Origin: Hydrogenophaga taeniospiralis
GTDB lineage: Bacteria; Pseudomonadota; Gammaproteobacteria; Burkholderiales; Burkholderiaceae_C
Direction of reading: 5' to 3'
NCBI RefSeq assembly: GCF_020510445.1
Contig: NZ_JAHBAG010000001.1
Span: 4,130,501-4,194,500, forward strand
Length of the DNA: 64,000 nucleotides
The notes beneath the pieces were generated by a model, which saw only the letters and a list, made by a program, of their open reading frames with translations, had not been told where the DNA came from and made no database searches. The position numbers and the translations under genes are program-made. How positions within the stretch are numbered: position 1 is the first letter of the stretch; each line of letters starts with the position of its first letter. This document shows, piece after piece, positions 26,105-33,902 of the stretch.

Positions 26105-27625
26105 TCAGACCTCCTCGATCACATCAGCACCCAGGTCGCCCGCGATCAGCTTGAACTGCTCCAGCGCCGCCTGCAGGTCTTCCACGATCTCCTGCGCGAT
26201 CACGCCCGGTGCCGGCAGGTTGTCGCTGTCGGCCAGGCTGTCGTCCTTGAGCCAGAAGATGTCGAGGCTTGCCTTGTCGCGCGCCACGATGTCATCAAAG
26301 CTGTAGGCGCGCCAACGGCCTTCCGGACCCGTTGAGCCTGTCGAAGGCTCCGCGCTCCAGGTGGCTTCCCGCTGATTGCGGTTGGCGGTGTTGTAGAGCT
26401 TGACGAACTCTTCAAGGTCTGCGCGCCTGAGCGGGTTGGTCTTGAGCGTGAAGTGCTTGTTGGTGCGCAGGTCGTAGATCCAGAGCTTCTTCGTCCACGC
26501 CGTTTCGCTCGCCGGCTTCTTGTCGAAGAACAGCACGTTGGCCTTCACGCCCTGCGCGTAAAACAGGCCGGTGGGCAGGCGCAGCAGTGTGTGCAGGTCG
26601 CACTCCTGCAGCAGCCGGCGGCGAATGGTCTCGCCCGCACCGCCTTCAAACAGCACGTTGTCGGGCAGCACCACCGCCGCGCGGCCGTTGGTGGCGAGCA
26701 GCGTCTTGATGTGCTGCACAAAGTTGAGCTGCTTGTTGCTGGTGGTGGCCCAGAAATCGTCGCGCTCGATGATGTCTTTTTCGGTGCTCGTGCGGCCGTC
26801 TTCGCCCACGATCACCGTGCTGCTCTTCTTGCCAAACGGCGGGTTGGCCAGCACCACATCAAAGCGCGCGCCAGGGTCTGCACCCAGCGCATCGCCCACC
26901 ACCACCGGCACCGACTTTTCGGAGCCGATGCCGTGCAGCATCAGGTTCATGGCGCACACCCGTGCCGTGGCCTGCACCAACTCGTAGCCGGTGAACGCCT
27001 TTTCCTTCAGGTGCTTGAGCTGGTCGCGCGTCAGGTTCTTGTGGTGCGCGGTGATGTGGTTGTGAGCGGTGAACAGAAAACCGCCCGTGCCGCAGGCCGG
27101 GTCGCAAATCGTTTCGCCCGGCTGCGGCGCGATGCAGTCCACCATGGCCTGGATGAGTGCGCGCGGCGTGAAGTACTGGCCAGCGCCGCTCTTGGTGTCT
27201 TGCGCGTTGCGCTCCAGCAGGCCTTCATACGCATCGCCCTTCACGTCCGCACCCAGGATGGTCCAGGTCTCGGCGTCGATCAGGTCCGCCACCACGCGGC
27301 GCAGCTTGGCTGGGTCCTGGAACTTGTTTTGCGCCTTGGCAAAGATCAGCCCCAACGTGCCGCGCTCCATGCCCAGCCGATCCAGCGTGTGGCGGTAGTG
27401 GTCAAACAGCGAATCGCCATCGCGCGCCAGCAGCGTGGGCCAGCCGTAGCCCTCCGGCACGATGCTCGGCTGGTTGTGCGGCGGCTGGCTGCGCTCGTGG
27501 GCCATCTTCAGGAACAGCAGGTAGGTGAGCTGCTCCACGTAGTCGCCATAACTCATGCCGTCGTCGCGCAGCACGTTGCAGTAGTTCCAGAGTTTCTGGA
27601 CGAGGGAATGGGTGTTGGTGTTCAT
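26105..27625 (-). CDS. hsdM: Type I restriction-modification methyltransferase subunit HsdM
   Basis: N6-adenine methyltransferase subunit of a type I R-M complex, 506 residues. SAM-binding motif DPACGTGGF (about residue 172) and catalytic NPPF (about 260) are intact, and the N-terminal helical domain starts LVQKLWNYCNVLRDDGMSYG. Start at the ATG of MNTNTHSLV; the frame continues upstream over the preceding gene without homology. A repeat (26325-26352) sits in frame and encodes PSTGSTGPEGR near the C-terminus. Seven bases separate it from the upstream winged-helix gene. Unusually, it is parted from hsdR/hsdS by six other genes. Confidence 0.95.
   Translation of the reverse strand: MNTNTHSLVQKLWNYCNVLRDDGMSYGDYVEQLTYLLFLKMAHERSQPPHNQPSIVPEGYGWPTLLARDGDSLFDHYRHTLDRLGMERGTLGLIFAKAQNKFQDPAKLRRVVADLIDAETWTILGADVKGDAYEGLLERNAQDTKSGAGQYFTPRALIQAMVDCIAPQPGETICDPACGTGGFLFTAHNHITAHHKNLTRDQLKHLKEKAFTGYELVQATARVCAMNLMLHGIGSEKSVPVVVGDALGADPGARFDVVLANPPFGKKSSTVIVGEDGRTSTEKDIIERDDFWATTSNKQLNFVQHIKTLLATNGRAAVVLPDNVLFEGGAGETIRRRLLQECDLHTLLRLPTGLFYAQGVKANVLFFDKKPASETAWTKKLWIYDLRTNKHFTLKTNPLRRADLEEFVKLYNTANRNQREATWSAEPSTGSTGPEGRWRAYSFDDIVARDKASLDIFWLKDDSLADSDNLPAPGVIAQEIVEDLQAALEQFKLIAGDLGADVIEEV
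26325..26352 (-). repeat. Dispersed repeat (GAGCCTGTCGAAGG family) inside hsdM
   Basis: Contains GTTGAGCCTGTCGAAGG. A second copy in inverted orientation lies inside arsA at 37778-37807. It adds a Pro/Ser/Thr/Gly-rich stretch to HsdM without breaking the frame. Confidence 0.7.
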
Positions 27626-27632
27626 GTCGGTT

Positions 27633-28286
27633 TCAACCCTTGGGGGCGGGCTTGGGTGGTCTTGGCGTATTGGGGTCGAGGATGGCGGCCAGCCTGTCCA
27701 TGGCCATGCCCCGTTCTCGGGCGCGCCCCACGCGCAATGCGTCAAAGAGGGCCAGCATCTCATAGAGCTTGGCATCTTGAGTGGCCGCAAACGGTACGTT
27801 GGGATGCAGGGGCTCAATGCCCAGCCCTCGAACCTGGCCGTTCGGGTGAGGCCATACGTAGTCGTTTGAGCCGGGAGCAAACACGCCGGCAAAAGCGGGG
27901 GCGCTGTGGCTGGTTGGAACGCCAACAGCCATTGGAGTCCGGTCGGGCACAAAGACGAAGCGCGCGCCGTGAATGACGAACTCCGCAAGAAAGCGGTCGT
28001 GCGGGCGAACCGGATTGCCAGAGGCATTTGCCTGTGGCCCCCGGCGTCGACGGGGCTTCACCGGGTAGATGTCCTGGCTCAGTAGCGCTGCACGAGCCCC
28101 CTCATCCGACAGGTCCGCAGTGGCGTTCTCCAGCAACAAACCGGATCGCAGACATCGTTGCACACCCGCGTGTGCCTCGGACGCGCTCAGCCCCAGTTCT
28201 TTGGCCAGCCGTGCATAAGTCCACCGCTCGCTGCCGAGGGCAACCAGCTTGAGCGCAACCAGCAAGTCTTGGGGTTTCAGCAACAT
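27633..28286 (-). CDS. Winged-helix DNA-binding protein of the hsd island (unknown family)
   Basis: 217 residues. The N-terminal 60 residues read as a winged helix (RWTYARLAKELGLSASEAHA, recognition helix, LRSGLLL wing) after a helical MLLKPQDLLVALKLVAL. A basic hinge VKPRRRRG (about 77-84) separates it from an unassigned C-terminal domain of about 130 residues. A perfect 9-base palindrome overlaps its own start site, which suggests an autorepressor. It lies 7 bases upstream of hsdM, so it should control methyltransferase expression together with itself, much as C proteins do in type II systems. I do not recognise the C-terminal domain. Confidence 0.75.
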   Translation of the reverse strand: MLLKPQDLLVALKLVALGSERWTYARLAKELGLSASEAHAGVQRCLRSGLLLENATADLSDEGARAALLSQDIYPVKPRRRRGPQANASGNPVRPHDRFLAEFVIHGARFVFVPDRTPMAVGVPTSHSAPAFAGVFAPGSNDYVWPHPNGQVRGLGIEPLHPNVPFAATQDAKLYEMLALFDALRVGRARERGMAMDRLAAILDPNTPRPPKPAPKG

Positions 28287-28291
28287 TGATC

Positions 28292-28319
28292 TTTATTCGC
28301 GAATTGCGAATAAATTCTA
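28292..28319 (-). promoter_or_regulatory. Promoter and palindromic operator of the wHTH-hsdM operon
   Basis: TTTATTCGC (28292-28300) and GCGAATAAA (28306-28314) form a perfect 9-base inverted repeat with a 5-base spacer, ending 5 bases before the ATG on the minus strand. A -10-like TAGAAT (minus strand, 28319-28314) abuts it, placing the start site within the palindrome. A separate 12-base palindrome GATCACGTGATC is at 28353-28364. Confidence 0.7.
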
Positions 28320-28374
28320 ACGCAACCGAGACAGATTTGATCCAACTGCCACGATCACGTGATCTCTCGGCTTC

Positions 28375-28902
28375 TCAATCGCCAGAGGACTGAGGCACCT
28401 TCTTGGTCCGTTTGGCGGAGGGCTTGCGAGCACCCACCTTGGCAACTGGCTCTCCTTTTGGCAAGGCCAAGTCCGAAAACGACACCGATGGCAACAGAAA
28501 TGGCCCGTGCACCGAGCGGCTGGTGATGGTCACAACCAGCTCCCGAACCGCTCCAAAAAGCAGGGACACGCCATTCACCATTGCACGCACCCGTCTTTCT
28601 TCTGCCTGCCCTTCCGCCTGAACCAGATGCATGCGAACCAACCCACGCGCATTGACCTGAACCAAGTAAGGCGCCTGTTCGTCGGCCTTGGGGCCAACCT
28701 TCAGCAATAAGCGGACACCGTAGTCAGAATACTTTTCTTCCTCAGCAAACAGCTCGATACCGACCTCGGCCGAAATGTTCAGCTTTCCGGGGAAAAACAC
28801 CAAGGTCGGGGAGACATCCGGGTCGGCCTTGTAGCCCTGAACAGGCTGCACCGATACACCGTCAAAAACGTACTCCAGCAGTTGCAAAGGACTAAGCTGC
28901 AC
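28375..28902 (-). CDS. SecB-like chaperone of a toxin-antitoxin-chaperone system
   Basis: 175 residues that follow the SecB fold along their length: an N-terminal LLEYVFDGVSVQ strand, central YGVRLLLKVG / YLVQVNARGLVRM strands, and the most telling block, LLFGAVRELVVTITSRSVHG followed by PFLLPSVSF, which parallels SecB's LFPYARE..VSRGTFP..LAPVNF. The C-terminus is a Lys-rich tail. Start is a GTG (28902) that overlaps the antitoxin's last codons by 11 bases, with GAGGAA upstream. In TAC systems such as M. tuberculosis HigBA1-Rv1957, this chaperone protects the antitoxin from aggregation and proteolysis. Function here is inferred from fold-level similarity and gene order. Confidence 0.8.
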   Translation of the reverse strand: MQLSPLQLLEYVFDGVSVQPVQGYKADPDVSPTLVFFPGKLNISAEVGIELFAEEEKYSDYGVRLLLKVGPKADEQAPYLVQVNARGLVRMHLVQAEGQAEERRVRAMVNGVSLLFGAVRELVVTITSRSVHGPFLLPSVSFSDLALPKGEPVAKVGARKPSAKRTKKVPQSSGD

Positions 28903-29368
28903 AGGCTTCCTCCAACACCACGAATTCGTGGTTCGAAGCGTCGAACGTCAGACCCATGTGCTGAACCTCATACGCGCCGTGAAAGCGCTCTTGAACCGGC
29001 TTCATGGTCTTGCGGCTCATCCAGGACTGAACGTCGGGCTCGTCCTTCATCTCCAAGGTCAGCGCCGTGCGCTGACTCCAGGGTTGCGATGCAGCCGATA
29101 CATCGGCTTTGCGAAACACCGTGTCGAACGTGTACCCGAGTGCTCCAGCCACTGCCGCGATGGTTTGCACCGTGATGTTTTCTTGCCCGGAAAGCACCTG
29201 CGATACGCGCGCCCGGCTCCACCCCAGCTTGCGCGCCAGATCGGCACGCGAAACGCCAGCGTGATTCAGCAGCAGTGTCAGGTCGGCTGCCACGTCCACG
29301 GCCTTCAGCTCTTCGGCCAGGCCTTCGTGCGCGGCAATCAGTTCGCCAAACAAGGGTTTGTGTGCCAT
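28892..29368 (-). CDS. XRE-family antitoxin with long C-terminal tail (HigA-like)
   Basis: 158 residues. An XRE helix-turn-helix occupies about 30-85 (GVSRADLARKLGWSRARVSQ, VQTIAAVAGALGYTF). The tail of about 70 residues beyond it is much longer than in plain HigA proteins and ends with hydrophobic/aromatic segments (FHGAYEVQHMGLTF, HEFVVLEEACAA), the position and character of a chaperone-addiction (ChAD) region. Eighteen bases follow the toxin stop; it overlaps the chaperone gene. It probably neutralises the toxin and represses the operon. Confidence 0.85.
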   Translation of the reverse strand: MAHKPLFGELIAAHEGLAEELKAVDVAADLTLLLNHAGVSRADLARKLGWSRARVSQVLSGQENITVQTIAAVAGALGYTFDTVFRKADVSAASQPWSQRTALTLEMKDEPDVQSWMSRKTMKPVQERFHGAYEVQHMGLTFDASNHEFVVLEEACAA

Positions 29369-29386
29369 ATCTTGTACTCGCTCATT

Positions 29387-29887
29387 TCAAATCCACTGGA
29401 TACCGTCCCCAGATTGGGACGCCTTCAAAAAATCCACCACGGCCTGTTTGGCCCGGTTCTTCTCTTTGTCCGACAACGCATCTTTGCGCTTGGCCAACGC
29501 ATCAGCCAGCAAAACCACTTTGCCGCTGGCGTAATAAAACAGGATGCGGATGTCGCCATGCCTGTACCGCCAAACCGTCTCTTCCTTCTGCGTCACATCA
29601 CAAAAGAATGGCGCGAAGGCCTCATGTACCGTCTTCTTGTCGACCAGCTGATCAAACGGCTTGCCAAGCTGCGCCAGCTTCACAAAGTGCCTCAAGCCCT
29701 TGAACGCCGCCTTCTGATCGTTTGCCTTCAGCGCCTGCAAGGCCTCGAAGATCACCGCGCTCTCACGGCGTTCTCCGTCTGAACAAAAAGAAACCGGACG
29801 GAACCGCCCTTCTGCCAAGGGAGCCCCCTTGGTATCTGGAAAATCATCCAGCCTGATTTCGGTCAGAAAGTAAGATTGTTTAGGCAA
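29387..29887 (-). CDS. RelE/HigB-like toxin of a TAC system
   Basis: 166 residues. The C-terminal half (WRYRHGDIRILFYY, KVVLLADALAKRKDALSD, and a final EKNRAKQAVVDFLKA helix) matches the RelE/HigB toxin core, a ribosome-dependent mRNA interferase fold; the first 70 residues are an extension not seen in minimal HigB. Start is a TTG at 29887, preceded by GAGGTG with good spacing, and no ATG is available downstream before the core. A 33-codon open frame (29981-29880) overlaps this start and could be a leader. First gene of toxin-antitoxin-chaperone order. The subfamily is uncertain. Confidence 0.72.
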   Translation of the reverse strand: MPKQSYFLTEIRLDDFPDTKGAPLAEGRFRPVSFCSDGERRESAVIFEALQALKANDQKAAFKGLRHFVKLAQLGKPFDQLVDKKTVHEAFAPFFCDVTQKEETVWRYRHGDIRILFYYASGKVVLLADALAKRKDALSDKEKNRAKQAVVDFLKASQSGDGIQWI

Positions 29888-30013
29888 AGCTTAACACCTC
29901 GAAATCCTCGGAGAACACAGAGATACCCCGAAGACCCTCCGCTTTTGTGGAATTTGTTGGCGCACCACACTGGATTTTCATACAGAAATCAGCTTTGACA
30001 GGGAGGTGTCGGC
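29888..30013 (-). promoter_or_regulatory. Upstream region of the TAC operon
   Basis: 126-base gap between the GIY-YIG gene and the toxin, AT-richer than its surroundings, the only space for a TAC promoter. I see no convincing -35/-10 pair. It carries most of an open frame of 33 codons (MKIQCGAPTN..., 29981-29880) whose end overlaps the toxin TTG by 8 bases; this could couple toxin translation to a leader, or be chance. Confidence 0.3.
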
Positions 30014-30874
30014 TCACGCCCCAGCCTCCGCCTCCTGCAGTGACTTCAGTGTCCGCCCCTGCGCGTCTTTCCATTCGATGCGTCCGTTGGCAGGGCGGCC
30101 CAGCACCACAGCCGCTGCCGTGCTGGGCGAGGTGAAGCTGTAGTCCTGCGTGAAGCGGTACAGCCCGTCAGCCAGCGCCAGCACGCCGTTGGAGATCAGA
30201 TCCTGCCGCACGTCGAACATGCCGCGCACATGCTGCTGCATGGAAGGCACCGACTCGGGCACCGCCTGCGAACCTGCCTTCACCACAAAGCCCTGGCTCG
30301 CCTCGTAGCCGCTGGCCAACACGCCCTTGCCCTTGCAGCTGAGCAGCGGACTCGCCTTGGCGGCAACAGCCGGCGCCGACTCAAACGCATGCACCCCCAG
30401 CACCGGCAGCATCCCCAGCATGTGGCTGAGAAACACCTCCATGTCCGCCCGGTCGGCCTCGCTCAGGGTGGGTTCGCCAGGAAAGTTGCCGTTGTCCAGC
30501 GGCACGCGCTTGGCCGCGCGGGCCAGCGCGACCAGCCGCGCCTCCAGAAACTGCACATGCGCCTTGTTCAGCAGCCCGCCCACCGCCACAAAGCCGATGG
30601 CGCGGGTCCAGAAGTCTTTCTTCGACTGGTGGTCTTGCAGGCGCGGGAGGATCGGGTCGCCCTCGCCCACGTAGAGCAACTCCCCCTCGCCGTCTGGTCG
30701 CGGGCCAAGCAATAGGTACACCCCGGTCTGTTGCAACTCGGGCCGGGTCTTCACTTGCGGTAGTAAGGCGCGCGGGAACACGACGGCGCGGGCACTGGCG
30801 TTGAAGCGATCGACGATGCGCAGTCCGTCGGGGTCGCCGTCGGCGACGAAGATGCGGAGGGAGAATGGGATCAT
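30014..30874 (-). CDS. GIY-YIG nuclease domain protein with C-terminal DUF4357
   Basis: 286 residues. GIY-YIG core: GVYLLLG (51-57), LLYVGEG (66-72) with Arg78 following, and the Glu-bearing helix in QFLEARLVAL. The last 60 residues (LALADGLYRFTQDYSFTSPS, then PANGRIEWKDAQGRTL) match the DUF4357 module often attached to GIY-YIG proteins near restriction systems. Located 14 bases after the TIGR04141-like gene in the hsdR-hsdS operon. The activity is presumably DNA cleavage, possibly as an accessory to or embedded partner of the R-M system. Confidence 0.85.
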   Translation of the reverse strand: MIPFSLRIFVADGDPDGLRIVDRFNASARAVVFPRALLPQVKTRPELQQTGVYLLLGPRPDGEGELLYVGEGDPILPRLQDHQSKKDFWTRAIGFVAVGGLLNKAHVQFLEARLVALARAAKRVPLDNGNFPGEPTLSEADRADMEVFLSHMLGMLPVLGVHAFESAPAVAAKASPLLSCKGKGVLASGYEASQGFVVKAGSQAVPESVPSMQQHVRGMFDVRQDLISNGVLALADGLYRFTQDYSFTSPSTAAAVVLGRPANGRIEWKDAQGRTLKSLQEAEAGA

Positions 30875-30888
30875 CTGAGATGGGACCT

Positions 30889-32520
30889 TTAACGTTCATC
30901 GCAAACAAAGGAGTGCCCACGAGACTCCAGCTCCTTCGCAAGGCGGTAGACACCACATTTCGCAAAGAACGGGAGCTCTTGAAGTGTCTTTCCAAGAGGG
31001 ACGAGACACAAATTCCAGTCACCATGCCTCGGCCTGCTGCTTACCCAAGCGGTATTCATAGTCGGATTGTGCTTTTTCACGACCTCCGCAAGAGCTGCTC
31101 GGAATTTTGGATCAGCAGCAAAAAACAACTCCGAAGTCCGTCGAATCTGCTCTGCAAGATGACTCATGTGACTCGAGTTCACAGCAATCTTTACAAAATA
31201 TAGAGTTCTAGTAGTCGGATCCATCAAGTCACAAAACTCAAACTTCGACTGACCTCCACCAAAGTGAACAAGTTTTGCGTCAAAGTGCACCATGTTTCCA
31301 GTAACGTTTCGCGAGTTATAGACCCCTTCGTGTTCTGGCGCAGCCCAAGGAAGCAAGCGCTGCGGAGGCAGATTATTTGCCAAGACCTTCAACTTCGAAA
31401 TTACGTCATTTGCGAAATTTGAATTCGTTTGATACCAAGTGCCCTGCGACAAGACGTAGGGGCGAATCACTCCGGCCGCGTCGGTCAAGGAGGCCTCGAA
31501 AGCCAAGCAGCTGTAGATGTCAGTGCTGTAAAGCTCTTCGCCATTGGCATCCAAAGCGTGCACAGCGGTTGACCTTGCAGACACTAGGCCTGCCCCTATG
31601 CCTTGCGACTTGAGCAAACTATCCCAAACACCGCGCATGAGATACGGGGCACCACTGCGCGAACCTCCCTTAGGCTTTCGCGGTAAATTTCCGATGGCAA
31701 ATAGCGATGCCAATTGCTCATCGTCGCGACGCGGTCCGCTATTCACCAGCAATGGCGAAGCAGGGCTTGTTGGGCCAGAAAGGGCCGCATCCAACAAATC
31801 GTCCAATGTTGCTATGAGGGCACCATCCCTCACCCTTACCAAATTGTCAACTTCAGGCCAGTTTTTTTGATAATCCTTGCTGCCGTAAAGAGTCAGAGCC
31901 TCCTCCAGTGCATCAAAGAGATTCCGAATATCGATTTTCAGACGAAGACTCGTTCCACCGCATACCGATGAACCGAGGTGTTTGGCATTCTCGGGAACCC
32001 CTTCAACTACACCGAGCAAGTCCCGATCGAAATCCAATCCAAACGCAGTCCGACTAGAGGACACTGGGGCACGCTCACTGGAAACGTGTCGGCGAGCGAA
32101 TACTTGTTCAGCCTTGAGCTCAATTAACTTGTCATGAGGAATCGCGTTCAGTGCGACTTGGCGCCCGAAATCAGGCTCCAGCCATTCGTCATTCAATCGA
32201 AGCCAACCTGTGCCGAACGAAACCGCAAACATTCTGCTGCTCAAATTGAGCAACATTAATCCCCCAGCGACTTGAGAGGTAATTTCTTCGACGTCAGATC
32301 CAGGTGCTAAAAGAGCTTTAACTTCCGACCACCATTTCGGCTCGGAGGGATCCGACGGCAAAGCATAAAAGCTACCCTCCACCCCTTCGGGACCCGATAT
32401 AGCTACGCCTGAACGTCCCGTGAATGTCTTCTTCAATTCATCGACCTGTGTCGTGCGGACCAGATAGATACTCACTGGTGTTTTGACACTGTCTGTATTC
32501 GATGCTTTTGCATTCTTCAT
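30889..32520 (-). CDS. TIGR04141/DUF6119-family sporadically distributed protein
   Basis: 543 residues. I recognise the N-terminal VSIYLVRTTQVDELK start, the GTGWLRLNDEWLEPDFGRQV block and the C-terminal KCGVYRLAKELESRGHSF as features of the TIGR04141 (DUF6119) family, which is patchily distributed and often found near restriction or defence genes; its biochemical role is not established. GGGAGACGT precedes the ATG. It lies 20 bases after hsdS. Base composition is visibly more AT-rich than the flanks, which points to recent transfer. Confidence 0.75.
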   Translation of the reverse strand: MKNAKASNTDSVKTPVSIYLVRTTQVDELKKTFTGRSGVAISGPEGVEGSFYALPSDPSEPKWWSEVKALLAPGSDVEEITSQVAGGLMLLNLSSRMFAVSFGTGWLRLNDEWLEPDFGRQVALNAIPHDKLIELKAEQVFARRHVSSERAPVSSSRTAFGLDFDRDLLGVVEGVPENAKHLGSSVCGGTSLRLKIDIRNLFDALEEALTLYGSKDYQKNWPEVDNLVRVRDGALIATLDDLLDAALSGPTSPASPLLVNSGPRRDDEQLASLFAIGNLPRKPKGGSRSGAPYLMRGVWDSLLKSQGIGAGLVSARSTAVHALDANGEELYSTDIYSCLAFEASLTDAAGVIRPYVLSQGTWYQTNSNFANDVISKLKVLANNLPPQRLLPWAAPEHEGVYNSRNVTGNMVHFDAKLVHFGGGQSKFEFCDLMDPTTRTLYFVKIAVNSSHMSHLAEQIRRTSELFFAADPKFRAALAEVVKKHNPTMNTAWVSSRPRHGDWNLCLVPLGKTLQELPFFAKCGVYRLAKELESRGHSFVCDER

Positions 32521-32540
32521 ACGTCTCCCTTTTTAAGTAC

Positions 32541-33902
32541 CTAATGGCGAAAGGCGGCCCCCAACGTCGCCTGTCTCAGCGCCTCCGCGCGCTGGAGATT
32601 GGTGTCGACTTCGGCTTCGACTTCTCGGAGGATGGACAGGCGCCGATCAACCTCGGCGACGATGCGACCCTGCTCAGCCAATGGCGGCAGCGGCACACAA
32701 AGTGGTTCGATGTCCTTGTTGTTGATCTGGGGAATATTTGACCCGTCTGACAGCTTGCCCAAATCAACTCCATCGAACCAAACAAAAAAGTAGGCGGCAA
32801 CAGAATCAATCGGTGTCAGCCCCATGACATTCAGATCCGCACAACCCGCGCCATCCAAGCGACGCTTCTTGTTCGTAGCAATTGCACCACCGCGCTTTGG
32901 AAACAGAACCGTCTGTTCTGGAAAAAGACGAAGGCCAAGCCTTGCGACGTCCGATCTAGACAGCCAAGCATCGGCATGCCGAAGGAAATACTGGTTATCT
33001 GGATGATTCATATCACCCACTTTGAACCATGGAACATCCCCGTCTGCCCTTGCCGCATCCAGTACACCTGCTGGAGTATTCCCACTTGCGATGTCCGCGA
33101 CCAGCGGGACCATGGCAACAGCCCATCCATCAGGTGCTGCCACATCGGAGCAAGGAGCACCCTTGTGCTCGATAAGACGTCCGCGCCTATCTCGTCTTGT
33201 TTCAGTCAAACGCCGCAATAGCTGTTCTCCGGTCTCGTAGCTGCGGCCTTCGCGGTGGGCGAGGCTGGCTTCGGTTTCTACGAGGCGGCCTTCGACGGCG
33301 GCTTTGAGGACGGCGGCTTTGTAGCGTTTGAGGTTGGCCTTGACGCGCTGGAGGCTGGCGACGGCTTCGTCGAGGCGGGAGAACTGCTTTTCGATCTCGG
33401 CGACGATGCGGCGCTGTTCGTCCAGCTCGGGCAGTGGAATCAACTTGTCTTGCAAAAAGGCGGAGGGCACACGACGCAGCCCGACCGCGCCGGTCATGTG
33501 CCGCGCTGCCTCTTTGCGAAAGCTGGAACTGGAAACGAAGTGATAGAGGTAACTTGAGTCCACTCCCTCACGCGGGCGCAAAACGTGAAACTCTGTGGAA
33601 CCAAAGCCCTGGCCATTGCTCAGGTTGCGCGCCACGGCCATCTTGCCGTTCTCCATGCAAGGCGTGACTTTGGCGAACAGCACATCTCCACTGCGAAACG
33701 CCGTATAACCCTTCTTGACCTCGGCATAGGGGCGAGTCGTGCTCACGTCAATTCTCCCGTTGGCCGCGCCCACTGAGGCCATGGGCACAAACGAAACCAG
33801 CGTGTCGTCTGACAGCAGGAAGCGGTCTACTTTGGGGTTGATCTCAGCCGCTTCGCTCAACGGAACGCGCTTCACAGCAACGGCTTCTGCCACTTCACTC
33901 AC
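32541..33902 (-). CDS. hsdS: Type I restriction-modification specificity subunit HsdS
   Basis: 453 residues with the two-fold pattern of HsdS: TRD1 (about 10-180), a conserved spacer LPELDEQRRIVAEIEKQF, then TRD2 (about 255-400) and the second spacer LPPLAEQGRIVAEVDRRL. It determines the bipartite DNA target of the complex. Its start overlaps the hsdR stop by 4 bases (ATGA). TRD2 is more AT-rich than TRD1, as expected where specificity domains are exchanged. Confidence 0.95.
   Translation of the reverse strand: MSEVAEAVAVKRVPLSEAAEINPKVDRFLLSDDTLVSFVPMASVGAANGRIDVSTTRPYAEVKKGYTAFRSGDVLFAKVTPCMENGKMAVARNLSNGQGFGSTEFHVLRPREGVDSSYLYHFVSSSSFRKEAARHMTGAVGLRRVPSAFLQDKLIPLPELDEQRRIVAEIEKQFSRLDEAVASLQRVKANLKRYKAAVLKAAVEGRLVETEASLAHREGRSYETGEQLLRRLTETRRDRRGRLIEHKGAPCSDVAAPDGWAVAMVPLVADIASGNTPAGVLDAARADGDVPWFKVGDMNHPDNQYFLRHADAWLSRSDVARLGLRLFPEQTVLFPKRGGAIATNKKRRLDGAGCADLNVMGLTPIDSVAAYFFVWFDGVDLGKLSDGSNIPQINNKDIEPLCVPLPPLAEQGRIVAEVDRRLSILREVEAEVDTNLQRAEALRQATLGAAFRH

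Noticed and set aside
27626-28027. N-terminal extension of the HsdM frame
   Set aside because: Overlaps the wHTH gene in another frame and lacks HsdM similarity; HsdM starts at 27625.
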